Source of the DNA: Sinohyriopsis cumingii
Taxonomy: Eukaryota; Mollusca; Bivalvia; Unionida; Unionidae
NCBI GenBank assembly: GCA_028554795.2
Contig: CM068828.1
Coordinates: 9,247,314-9,311,313 of the forward strand
Direction: 5' to 3'
Length of the DNA stretch: 64,000 nucleotides
Made by a program: the position numbers and the translations under genes. Positions within the stretch are counted from its first letter, which is position 1; the number at the start of each line of letters is the position of its first letter. Below the pieces are notes generated by a model that worked only from the letters and a program-made list of their open reading frames with translations, had not been told where the DNA came from and did no database searches. Of this stretch, positions 51,501 to 54,676 are shown piece by piece.

Positions 51501-53319
51501 GTTCTCCCTTCTCCAAAGTCAAGGATTTAAGAAATTGGTTACTTTTCATCACAGGCTGCTGACTCAATTGTATAGTCGCTTATAATTTCTGGTTTGGAGC
51601 TTATCACCACAGAAATTTAGACTGCTCATCACACTATTTTACCTTCAACTGCTGAATTAAATTTCACTGAATTTGTTAGTAAACTTGTCCTTGTCTGACC
51701 CGAGAATACAAAACGGCCAATCAACTGTCGTTTTACACTGGGTATGTTTTGTTGGCCATGAGGTCTAGTGAGTTTATGGTATAGCCATGTATCCATTTTC
51801 CATCCATCAACATTTGCTTGTTACCACTCTGGAGACTATGTTTTTGATCTGATTGTAAACTTGTAATTTACAAATAAAGATAAGGCATCAAAGAGAAACA
51901 TTGTAAGGAAAAAAATTGTAGTGTGCAGGCTAGCATAAATTATGTGTAGAATGTAATTAAAGATCAGTGATGGTGGGTAAGATTGTAAAATGTAACAGAA
52001 CTTAAATTACAATGCATTTTTTTTCTTCTGTTTTTTTTTGTGCAGTTACACAAGATACAATGGCCATAGCATTAAGACCCTTGGGTCATGAATGGGAGTC
52101 TTTGAATGTACCTTGGGTTATGAATGGGAGTCTTTGAATGTATCTTCGGTCATGAATGGGAGTCTTTGAATGTACCTTGGGTCATGAATGGGAGTCTTTG
52201 TATGTACCTTGGGTCATGAATGGGAGTCTTTGAATGTATCTTGGGTCATGAATGGGAGTCTTTGAATGTACCTTGGGTCTTGAATGGGAGTCTTTGAATG
52301 TACCGTGGGTCATGAATGGAAGTCTTTGTATGTATGATATAAAATGATACCATTTAAAATTTGTGTGATTATTTATGATAGGGAAATATTTAAGGTACTT
52401 TAGTGTGTCGATTTATTCATGGTAATGATTTGCATGAAATTTATAGCCACTTGTAATGAACATGCACCATCTGTACTCACTTATAAGTCAAGTCCAATTG
52501 CAAACTGCATAGACCCAGATCTGCTGTCACATAATGAGCCAGCAGATCTGGGTCTTTGCTGTTAATAGGAGTAATCAGCAGAATATACAAAATAGACCTG
52601 GATCTGATGCTTCTGCAGATCAGGATCTTTGTTGTTTGCAGTTTGACTCGGCTTATGAGTGAGTATAAATGGTTATTTGGTAAACAGTATTCCACATTTC
52701 TTTATTGGTGCACCAGTTAGCCATTACAATGCCATGATTTCCAAGGATATATGTAAAACATTAAAAAATAAGATATTTCTTAATTTTTAAGCTTGTGAAT
52801 AAAATACTGAGCATTTCATGTTTCAATAAGAATTTTTTCTGGAATGGTTACTGCATTTTTAACCTTATTGCTTATATAGGTATAACCTTATCAGAGTACC
52901 CTGACATAAACTAATTCTCTTTGTGTCTTCTTTTTAAAATAATTCAGAATTCTTTTTCTTTCTAAACTTTTATGATTAAGCATAATGTGAACATTTATGC
53001 AGAGTCCAATCATCTTATCTTTGACACTAATATTTATTTCATTGAACTTAATAAATGATTTTGTTGACAGAATTGTCTTGAGAATTTGCTCACATTAAAA
53101 TTGTGACTTTATGTGACTGAGGCATATTTAAGTAGTTTAGCATGCTGTCATTTTCTTTGATTTTTTTTTCCAGAATCCTGTCAGGTTGAGATTTGCATAG
53201 TGATGATGTCATCAGCAGTCAGCTATAGGCTGAGATACACTCAAGACACTGATAAAAATGTGGTAGAATTATGCAAATCAGTCAAAGTATTGGTCTCGCC
53301 TAAGCAAGCTAAAAGATGA
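8669..53319 (+). CDS. INTS4: Integrator complex subunit 4, partial gene, 17 exons
   Basis: INTS4 is the scaffold of the Integrator cleavage module. It holds the INTS9-INTS11 endonuclease that processes snRNA 3' ends and terminates promoter-proximal transcription in the nucleus. The 17 exons are 8669-8775, 10984-11178, 13053-13192, 15598-15718, 16783-16854, 21089-21263, 21389-21594, 24296-24438, 24767-24882, 28427-28560, 31639-31793, 34298-34391, 36489-36560, 42457-42647, 44026-44323, 51302-51422 and 53174-53319. Every junction is AG/GT and the phases match, giving about 827 residues before TGA. Exons 1-10 encode HEAT/ARM-type helical repeats. Diagnostic stretches are EIRLVDDAF-like (QIRLVDDAFAKIC), FLEQTLDKKLMS, RAKE, GACGAFVHGLEDE and EPDMDDPA. 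Exons 13-17 encode the C-terminal part that in the family contacts INTS9/11, ending in KVLVSPKQAKR like the vertebrate C-terminus. The length matches vertebrate INTS4 from about residue 137 to its end, so only the N-terminal exons are missing. Assignment rests on recalled family similarity. Confidence 0.93.
9122..9299 (-). mobile_element. SINE family B, truncated copy
   Basis: Carries the - strand version of the body seen in the copies at 25845-26090 and 48218-48412: TTTTTCAGCA, GGCTATACA, AGAACCCAGGAAAACCC and TTTCTCACATACCCA. The tRNA-like head is lost. Confidence 0.75.
9307..9351. mobile_element. 45-bp palindromic remnant of a TA-flanked transposon
   Basis: TACAGTGCAACCCC and GGGTTCCACTGTA face each other with only about 18 bases between. 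They look like the two inverted ends of a pogo/Tigger-type element joined after an internal deletion. The TTATAGC-type sequence resembles the larger element at 39364-41233. Confidence 0.55.
9463..9500. repeat. (TA)n microsatellite
   Basis: About 19 AT dinucleotides. Confidence 0.95.
9501..10983. other. Intron 1, possible decayed retroelement
   Basis: At about 9545-9590 the - strand reads AAAGGGTCGAAAGCACTC. This resembles a motif I associate with ends of Penelope-like elements, and a few short - strand open frames lie beyond it. No reverse transcriptase motif can be assigned with confidence. Confidence 0.2.
10984..11178 (+). CDS. INTS4: INTS4 visible exon 2
   Basis: This is a phase 0-0 exon of 65 codons reading HLGNSSHLV through DPRVRSAAFEAL. 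The DPRVR-AA motif is typical of the HEAT repeats of INTS4. The donor is TTG|GTAAGA. Confidence 0.92.
11179..12004. other. Intron 2, proximal part
   Basis: No feature seen before the hAT element that starts at 12013. Confidence 0.6.
12013..12758. mobile_element. Non-autonomous hAT element with 8-bp target duplication
   Basis: Flanked by perfect 8-bp repeats ATTGTCAC (12005-12012 and 12759-12766). The ends are TAGTGTTGTTCC and, read inward from the right, TAGTGATGGGAATCGG. Both subterminal regions are packed with AATCGATTATAATCGATTA-like palindromes. Terminal TAGTG and an 8-bp duplication are typical of hAT elements. It contains no transposase frame. Confidence 0.85.
13053..13192 (+). CDS. 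INTS4: INTS4 visible exon 3
   Basis: The acceptor is ATTTTTTCAG. The exon encodes LQLHHRGL through LSHLYPE and ends in phase 2. The TDDYE-VR-VAVKL-WVLS-LYPES stretch aligns with the vertebrate protein across the junction to the next exon. Confidence 0.92.
13193..15597. other. Intron 3
   Basis: Near 13222-13300 a TACAGTAAAACCTGT block with TGACAGACCACC looks like one end of a TA-flanked DNA transposon. The rest is AT-rich with no feature I can support. Confidence 0.4.
15598..15718 (+). CDS. INTS4: INTS4 visible exon 4
   Basis: The first base completes the Ser of YPES. The exon then reads LVNLPDSSDQIRLVDDAF and on to RAEACSLL. The donor TTG|GTTAGT is weaker than consensus. Confidence 0.92.
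15882..15957. repeat. ~35-bp direct duplication
   Basis: TTTTTTGTAGGTAATTTGTA occurs twice in succession, each followed by a version of TGTAATTCATT. Confidence 0.85.
16461..16585. repeat. 36-bp tandem repeat, 4 copies
   Basis: The TCCCACT motif recurs at 36-bp steps (about 16461, 16497, 16533, 16569), each copy followed by AGGAAAATCA-like sequence. Confidence 0.85.
16783..16854 (+). CDS. INTS4: INTS4 visible exon 5
   Basis: A 24-codon phase 0-0 exon reading GSLHMVSERFLEQTLDKKL and ending at MR, with a perfect AGG|GTAAGT donor. FLEQTLDKKLMS is close to identical to vertebrate INTS4. Confidence 0.94.
17127..17430. repeat. 77-bp tandem repeat spanning the LINE 5' junction, 4 copies
   Basis: AAGACAAATCAGG ends copies at 17191, 17268, 17340 and 17417; the third copy is 5 bp shorter. 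Each unit holds non-LINE sequence (CATATGACTGACAGTTTTCAG) followed by the first ~25 bases of the LINE coding region (ACCACCATCCAAGACAAATC). Confidence 0.85.
17402..19092 (+). mobile_element. 5'-truncated, decayed non-LTR retrotransposon (LINE)
   Basis: Interrupted frames encode reverse transcriptase blocks in order: EEVEIAVRLLKK, KSAGIDNIPAE, SLVIVLPKKGNL, EEQIGF then AGRSTTEQIFNLR, CYVFIDIKNAFDRVWH, VGVRQGC, and LRFSDDIDVLAG. The catalytic block usually has A in ADD; here it is SDD. Then come FKYLGSVITDEGSKPE, LYACETWMLTS and the tail RRRGRQKKRWEDNI. Stops and frameshifts (near 17609, 17902, 18057, 18420, 18700 and 18860) break it. The 3' end is a short GATGATGATTA tail. No endonuclease region remains. 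Its clade is not assigned. Confidence 0.9.
19391..19697 (+). mobile_element. SINE family A (tRNA-headed), copy 1
   Basis: The head has an A-box-like GGTCTAGTGGTTAGAGC and a B-box-like GGGTTTGATTCCC. The body reads CATACCAAAGACTTAC, GCATTAAGAGGTTAGT, GACATCATG and CTGCCACACTGCAG, followed by an A/C-rich end. Shared with 25139-25466, 41440-41763 and 50649-50957. Confidence 0.88.
19698..20329. other. Intron 5, between SINE and minisatellite
   Basis: AT-rich sequence, no supported feature. Confidence 0.6.
20330..20795. repeat. ~42-bp minisatellite, ~11 copies
   Basis: Unit GTCTAGGCAAGACCAGC then TTCAAGTGGAATTAGT and CAGACTTT, with partial copies. Confidence 0.9.
21089..21263 (+). CDS. INTS4: INTS4 visible exon 6
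   Basis: Encodes RKRSAHERAKEHF, KWADDAPKEDVD and GACGAFVHGLEDEFA, the most conserved stretch of the protein. It ends in phase 1 before an intron of only 125 bp, the shortest intron in the gene. Confidence 0.95.
21389..21594 (+). CDS. INTS4: INTS4 visible exon 7
   Basis: The acceptor is TTTTTCTTCTAG. The exon encodes EVRNTALDSL, IDMFNDEIESVRLNAI and ELREDQLDIILGVLQ. The MFNDEIE-VRL motif is a signature of the central HEAT repeats. Confidence 0.95.
21955..22497. repeat. ~19-bp minisatellite, ~28 copies
   Basis: Unit CACATCTTGGTTACACTCT, with small indels. The overlapping open frames are by-products. Confidence 0.92.
22563..22951. repeat. 48-bp minisatellite made of the intron 7 3' end (5' part)
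   Basis: The unit runs CATTTTGCCTTGTAG, GTCACATAATTTAC, then AGATATAATTAT, with a 48-bp period (for example 22657 to 22705). The same unit forms the polypyrimidine tract and AG of exon 8 at 24295. About half of the copies keep the AG. The array is cut by a hAT insertion at 22952. Confidence 0.88.
22952..24156 (+). mobile_element. hAT-like element, internally deleted, 6-bp target duplication
   Basis: The ends are CATAGCTGCCAACC and, inverted, CATAGCTGCCATCC. Both sides carry CATAAT (22946-22951 and 24157-24162), and removing the element restores a repeat unit of the 48-bp array. Inside are a transposase N-terminal region (23345-23806) and, in another frame at about 23795-23901, a hAT C-terminal dimerisation motif (SERVFSLVRKNKTDFR). 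The catalytic middle is missing, so this copy cannot be autonomous. Confidence 0.85.
23345..23806 (+). pseudogene. hAT-like transposase remnant, N-terminal part
   Basis: The first ATG of the frame is at 23345 (MSSPPRKKKCIAQ). A BED-like zinc finger follows: FCTQC, then HGHRDDVRKHIGSKKH supplies the histidines. Next comes NAEALFVSFLIEHNLPLS and a KFSCGRTKSDA block, both characteristic of this transposase group. The frame then jumps over the catalytic domain and ends. It is a fragment of a mobile element, not a host gene. Confidence 0.75.
24157..24295. repeat. 48-bp minisatellite made of the intron 7 3' end (3' part)
   Basis: Continuation of the array at 22563-22951 after the hAT insertion. 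Its last unit supplies TTTTGCCTTGTAG, the acceptor of exon 8. Confidence 0.88.
24296..24438 (+). CDS. INTS4: INTS4 visible exon 8
   Basis: The acceptor is TTTTGCCTTGTAG, the last of a tandem series of copies of the same intron end. The exon reads DFSYTCREYLRDML through YPQDKTSIWK and ends in phase 2 at a good AA|GTAAAT donor. Confidence 0.92.
24767..24882 (+). CDS. INTS4: INTS4 visible exon 9
   Basis: The first base completes Lys after IW. The exon reads CMQHLGRNHPHHALPLVP and on through EPDMDDPA. The donor CCT|GTATCT is weak. It is chosen because the leftover T joins AT of the next exon to give the Tyr of DDPAY. Confidence 0.88.
25139..25466 (+). mobile_element. SINE family A, copy 2
   Basis: The head reads TGGCCTAATGGTTAAAGAG and GGGATTGATCCC. 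The body is the same as in the copy at 19391-19697, ending in ACACACGCACACACAT. Confidence 0.88.
25845..26090 (-). mobile_element. SINE family B, nearly full length
   Basis: On the - strand it starts with a tRNA-like head (CCAAGTGGACTAAAGCGCTC, then GGGTTCGAGTC). The body follows (GGGTATGTGAGAAAGC, GGTTCTTCCTCCACCA, GCTGAAAAATGGC) and it ends in a (CAA)n tail. Serine/leucine tRNA-like spacing separates the two boxes. Confidence 0.85.
26354..26512. repeat. 55-bp tandem repeat, 3 copies
   Basis: GTGGTCAAAGACAC recurs at 26354, 26409 and 26464, each followed by CACTAGAAGCCAAATGTTA. Confidence 0.9.
26513..27140. other. Intron 9, middle
   Basis: No supported feature. A - strand open frame at 26574-26855 has no recognisable domain. 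Confidence 0.55.
27142..28412. repeat. 41-bp minisatellite next to the exon 10 acceptor, ~31 copies
   Basis: Unit GCCTATTGTTTGTGTATATT, then TATAATAGGGATTAGGTTAGT, at a 41-bp period. The 5' copies are more diverged. The last partial unit (GTGCTTATTGTCC) runs into the branch-point region of exon 10. Confidence 0.95.
28427..28560 (+). CDS. INTS4: INTS4 visible exon 10
   Basis: Encodes VGVLVLVFNAAAGN, then MFQEHTWRHYTYLRDS and ends at VPDLK, aligning with vertebrate INTS4. The acceptor is ACTGAG with a CTTAAC branch-point candidate just upstream. The 41-bp minisatellite stops about 15 bases before the exon. Confidence 0.88.
28561..29642. other. Intron 10, proximal part
   Basis: AT-rich, no supported feature. 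Confidence 0.6.
29643..30665. repeat. 38-39-bp minisatellite, ~26 copies
   Basis: Unit AATACAGGGATGTATCTATT, then CTTTAGGTTACATTTTGTT. Later units (about 30390-30660) use CATTATGTCACC instead. A 39-bp period keeps one frame open and gives a false 13-residue repeat. Confidence 0.95.
31095..31205 (+). CDS. Candidate extra INTS4 exon, possibly alternative
   Basis: An AG acceptor (CTAATGATCTCAG) opens a 37-codon phase 0-0 segment. It reads VNGANSDLPTNCSPDG then NAFLKKLSSGSESFSN and ends at a weak AAT|GTCATT donor. It fits in frame between exons 10 and 11, in the poorly conserved Ser-rich linker of INTS4. Its GC content is higher than that of the flanks, as in the other exons. Without it the linker already has the vertebrate length, so it may be a cassette exon or a chance open stretch. 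Confidence 0.42.
31639..31793 (+). CDS. INTS4: INTS4 visible exon 11
   Basis: Reads QNEGGDVRTVGESSAW, then TVDFLQQRLRQLDQI and ends at MLQSTVR. FLQQ-L-R is the conserved core after the linker. The acceptor is a tandem TAG|CAG, so the first Gln may be optional. The donor is CAG|GTTTGT. Confidence 0.9.
32072..32340. repeat. 45-bp minisatellite, 6 copies
   Basis: AATTGAGAG recurs at exactly 45-bp steps from 32073, followed by TTGACCATTGGGTACTAGCA. Confidence 0.93.
32385..32853. repeat. 58-bp minisatellite, ~8-9 copies
   Basis: Unit TGTGATCACAAGATGACTCT, TGTTCAGTAGAGTATTGCAC, TGTAGATTGGAGGGGATG, with 1-3-bp indels. Confidence 0.93.
33237..33665. repeat. 27-bp minisatellite with 81-bp higher-order unit
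   Basis: The basic unit is GCCAAATATGATTACAGTCC, then a TTCCAT-type end. Three variants (GATTACTGTCC, GATTACAGTCC, GATAACAGTCC) follow each other in a repeated 81-bp order. Confidence 0.9.
33666..34297. other. Intron 11, distal part
   Basis: AT-rich, no supported feature before the acceptor of exon 12. Confidence 0.6.
34298..34391 (+). CDS. INTS4: INTS4 visible exon 12
   Basis: The acceptor is GTTTTTCAG. The exon completes Arg, then encodes DIERLQGLDSRVSAS and CKYLQTQLLLSQ. It matches the RDLQRLGEL...CQLLLIKAL region of vertebrate INTS4. The donor is CAA|GTGAGT. Confidence 0.9.
35075..35189. mobile_element. Short TA-flanked MITE, copy 1
   Basis: The 115-bp element starts CTCACTTGAAAACC and, read inward from the right, CTCACTTATAAGAAAAG. 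TA lies on both sides (35073-35074, 35190-35191). AACTGCA and GGATCT blocks near the ends are shared with the copy at 52476-52663. Confidence 0.65.
35285..35610. repeat. ~115-bp degenerate tandem repeat, 3 copies
   Basis: CACCTTGGCAGAGGTTTGGC, CATCTGT and CCATAGATCCATC blocks repeat three times with moderate divergence. Confidence 0.75.
36489..36560 (+). CDS. INTS4: INTS4 visible exon 13
   Basis: A 24-codon exon reading LQNQHQHIISGSVTV then NHFNAVVQK, phase 0-0. Its donor AAG|GTAAGT is followed by 52 tandem copies of its last 29 bases plus 22 intron bases. Extending past the first donor meets an in-frame TGA 18 bases into the intron, so the first donor must be used for a full protein. Confidence 0.85.
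36532..39234. repeat. 51-bp array of exon 13 end plus 5' splice site, 53 copies
   Basis: Each unit is 29 exon bases (TCAACCACTTCA then GTGCCG, ending TTGTACAGAAG) followed by 22 intron bases (GTAAGTCTATTC, then ATTGTATGAT). The donor at 36561 and the last at 39213 are 2652 bp apart, exactly 52 x 51, so no indels have accumulated. Four donors are mutated to ATAAGT (near 37020, 37580, 37785, 38345). One unit has AAAAT|GTAAG (near 38806) and one has a GC donor (near 39111). The rest keep AAG|GTAAGT or AAG|GTAAGTA. The 907-codon - strand frame and the + strand frames here result from the period being divisible by 3. Confidence 0.96.
39364..41233. mobile_element. Tigger/pogo-like element with short inverted ends
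   Basis: The left end AAGTGTGACCCCGCTATA and the inverted right end TAGTCTGACCCCACTATAAC match. A TA lies on each side (39362-39363 and 41234-41235). Subterminal ATAACAC and CATTATAAC repeats occur at both ends. - strand open frames inside (39632-39952, 40343-40621) are not recognisable as transposase, so the element is old or non-autonomous. Confidence 0.6.
41440..41763 (+). mobile_element. SINE family A, copy 3
   Basis: The head reads TGGCCTAGTGGTTAGAGTG and GTGGGTTCGATGCC. The body is as in the copy at 19391-19697, ending GCACGCACACACACTC. Confidence 0.88.
42457..42647 (+). CDS. INTS4: INTS4 visible exon 14
   Basis: Encodes ILSLTNRLQTVFAGIGNEE, then LIRQTELKALTFHL and ends at YLTKLQK (last codon split). 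It aligns with the vertebrate region of the form ETYKMEF...H-MRLQAKAL. The donor is AA|GTGAGT. Confidence 0.88.
42648..43547. other. Intron 14, proximal part
   Basis: AT-rich, no supported feature before the acceptor array of exon 15. Confidence 0.6.
43555..44048. repeat. 71-bp array of the exon 15 acceptor, 7 copies
   Basis: Each unit is 48 intron bases (ATTTTCCGTGGAACACTTGT, then CTTCCCTTTTTCAG) plus the first 23 exon bases (ATTCTTACAAACCAG onward). The AGs lie at 43599, 43670, 43741, 43812, 43883, 43954 and 44025, all exactly 71 bp apart and all with an intact pyrimidine tract. Two units have the variant TTTCTTTTTCAGAATC. Confidence 0.96.
44026..44323 (+). CDS. INTS4: INTS4 visible exon 15
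   Basis: The longest exon (298 bases). It completes Lys, then reads FLQTSDIKADAFTSYLF, VVQKSLQAALLLIKP, KATAIIHEPSG and IKFTAGLTTSV, ending at LRIQ. The ATIIEP and RFTSGL counterparts in vertebrates fix the assignment. The genuine acceptor is the last of seven tandem copies. Confidence 0.92.
44324..45429. other. Intron 15, proximal part
   Basis: AT-rich, no supported feature. Confidence 0.6.
46628..47176. mobile_element. Probable insertion inside the degenerate repeat
   Basis: About 550 bp with no repeat module, bounded by the inverted pair TATATGTAA (46628-46636) and TTACATATA (47168-47176). The repeat module resumes directly after it. It may be a small DNA transposon; the 9-bp ends are too short to classify. 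Confidence 0.35.
48218..48412 (+). mobile_element. SINE family B, head-truncated
   Basis: Begins near a B-box-like GAGTCTCGAGCTC, then GGGTATGTGAGAAAGC, CTTCTCGTGGGTCGG, TTCTTCCTCCACCA and TGGCGTTAAACCC, ending in (CAA)n. It is inserted in the degenerate repeat. Confidence 0.8.
48582..49220. repeat. 73-bp minisatellite, ~9 copies
   Basis: Unit CCAGTAATGTTCCCAGCC, TCAAGGTCAGACTCATAC, AAAGGGAAATATAAATCATT, then GTGACTTGTTTCCATAT. Two copies share the same internal deletion (GGTCAGGGAAATA). Confidence 0.93.
49221..50063. other. Intron 15, middle
   Basis: No supported feature. Confidence 0.6.
50064..50155. repeat. 27-bp tandem repeat, 3-4 copies
   Basis: Unit GTACATATATTTGTATTTAC, then CCTACAG. 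Each copy carries TTTACCCTACAG|GTA, a plausible 3' splice site directly followed by GTA. Confidence 0.9.
50649..50957 (-). mobile_element. SINE family A, copy 4
   Basis: The best-preserved head, on the - strand: GTGGCCTAGTGGTTAGAGCG and GTGGGTTCGATCCCCAGCC. It has the same body as the other A copies, with a CAAAATCACATCACA-type end. Confidence 0.88.
51302..51422 (+). CDS. INTS4: INTS4 visible exon 16
   Basis: Reads VCYPDMTTELIVPPAK, then LGPLRHRLLTNVILSHGLW. This matches the vertebrate VLYPDG...GRHRLITQVYLSH segment of the C-terminal beta domain. Acceptor CTTGTAG, donor CAG|GTCAGT. Confidence 0.93.
51423..52082. other. Intron 16, proximal part
   Basis: Contains a short (TG)n run near 51460. 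No other supported feature. Confidence 0.6.
52083..52335. repeat. 32-33-bp minisatellite, 8 copies
   Basis: Unit TTGGGTCATGAATGGGAGTC, then TTTGAATGTACC. Confidence 0.93.
52476..52663. mobile_element. Short TA-flanked MITE, copy 2
   Basis: The 188-bp element has ~50-bp imperfect inverted ends: CTCACTTATAAGTCAAGTCC on the left and CTCACTCATAAGCCGAGTC inward from the right. TA lies on both sides (52474-52475, 52664-52665). AGATCTGC occurs in both arms. It is in the same family as 35075-35189. Confidence 0.8.
53174..53319 (+). CDS. INTS4: INTS4 last coding exon (visible exon 17)
   Basis: The acceptor is a poly-T run and CCAG. The exon reads ESCQVEICIVMMSS, then RLRYTQDTDKNVVELC and SVKVLVSPKQAKR before TGA at 53317-53319. 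The ending is basic, as in vertebrates (KVYIMPKPARR-like). Confidence 0.93.
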
Positions 53320-53400
53320 CCGAAGCGTCTCTTCAATCAAATATTGACTGAGATCCATATCTTACAAAAATGTTGTAGAATTATGTACTGGTCTGAAAAA

Positions 53401-53526
53401 AGCAACCCCAGAGGTAATACAACAGTTGTTCATGATTTTGAAAGCAAGACCAAAAGTAATAGAACAGTTATTTATGATATTGACAGCAAGCCCAGAGGTA
53501 TTATGACAGTTTATAATTTTGACGAG
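53401..53526 (+). repeat. 42-nt repeat in the INTS4 3' UTR, 3 copies
   Basis: AGCAA starts copies at 53401, 53443 and 53485, with ACAGTT and TGATTTTGA-like blocks. One frame stays open across the three copies. It lies between the stop codon and the poly(A) signals. Confidence 0.8.
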
Positions 53527-53592
53527 AGTTATGATGAATTTGCTGTGTGCATTATGAGATATCAGATTCAGGAAAACTTGCTTTCTGAGAGT

Positions 53593-53614
53593 AATAAAAT
53601 GTTTGTTTAATAAA
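53593..53614 (+). promoter_or_regulatory. Two AATAAA poly(A) signals of INTS4
   Basis: AATAAA occurs at 53593-53598 and 53609-53614, about 275-295 bases after the stop codon. No other gene lies between, so these are the likely 3' end signals of INTS4. Confidence 0.65.
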
Positions 53615-53730
53615 ATACATATACTTCATCAATTCTCCTTTTTCTGTACATTTAGAACATAACAGAAAATCATGTTTACTTCACTACCATGAATATTGCA
53701 AAAAATTCAACTATGCATGATAATGAGATT

Positions 53731-53790
53731 AAAGGGATCAGTCATTATTTGTCCAATTCAAAGGGGATCATTCATTATTTGTCCAATTCA
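53731..53790. repeat. 30-bp direct duplication
   Basis: GGATCAGTCATTATTTGTCC and GGATCATTCATTATTTGTCC follow each other. Confidence 0.9.
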
Positions 53791-54140
53791 GACACTTGCC
53801 AGGATACATCAGTAAGATTTACTGAAATATGATGCATGTTTTGTAGATTTAAGATATTTTCTGGAACACGAGAAAAGAGTTTGTCTTTTTGCTCAAAGTC
53901 TTTTGCAAATGTTCATGCAAGGTTTTGAAACTTCCAACCATTTAGGATCATAATTTTTGTACACTCAGTTATTAGATCAACTAACTACTCATTGATTGTC
54001 AAGAATTATTAAGTTATTCCCCAGTTTTACACATTAAGAGATTACTGTCATTTTGTGAATCCTGTGTGATCAGAGCACTAATTTGACACTGTCCAATGCT
54101 GCATATATTATCACTGATATACAATGAGATGTATGTATTA

Positions 54141-54179
54141 ATTAAAAGGAAGCAAGGCTGGCCATGTTTCCTTTTAATG
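54141..54179. other. Perfect 11-bp inverted repeat (hairpin)
   Basis: ATTAAAAGGAA and TTCCTTTTAAT are separated by about 16 bases. The same stretch also reads similarly on both strands around GGCTGGCCATG. Confidence 0.75.
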
Positions 54180-54676
54180 AAAAATGAAAACAGAGATTGG
54201 TATCTCAAAGATGCAGCACACATACTATTACATGTATTTTATTCACATCATGTACAAATACATATACAATACTTGCATTTCCAATGGAGTTAAGATTGAA
54301 TACAGGCAAATGTATCTTGACAGAGTGACAGAACTCTTCACATCCCAGCCCAGTGTGTCCACTACAAAATGTAGTTCTTTACCTTTTGCAGCTAATCACA
54401 ATCCTCTTTGCAAATTGATGAGTTGTTTTTTCTTTTACTTCTATTTTCATTTATATTGATCAAATAAATATAAGAAACACTTATGATTTAAAAATGAAAA
54501 ATGGTTTAAATGGAGAAACTAGCACCACAAACACAGCATGTTAACCTCTTGAACACTGAACATGCAGCCATTCACTTACTGGTGAGCTTATTGAAACAAG
54601 TGTGAAATATAAACTAAGAGCAATGATTAATAAACAATAAGTAATTTATTGACAGTGGATCTGAGTTATCCTTATG

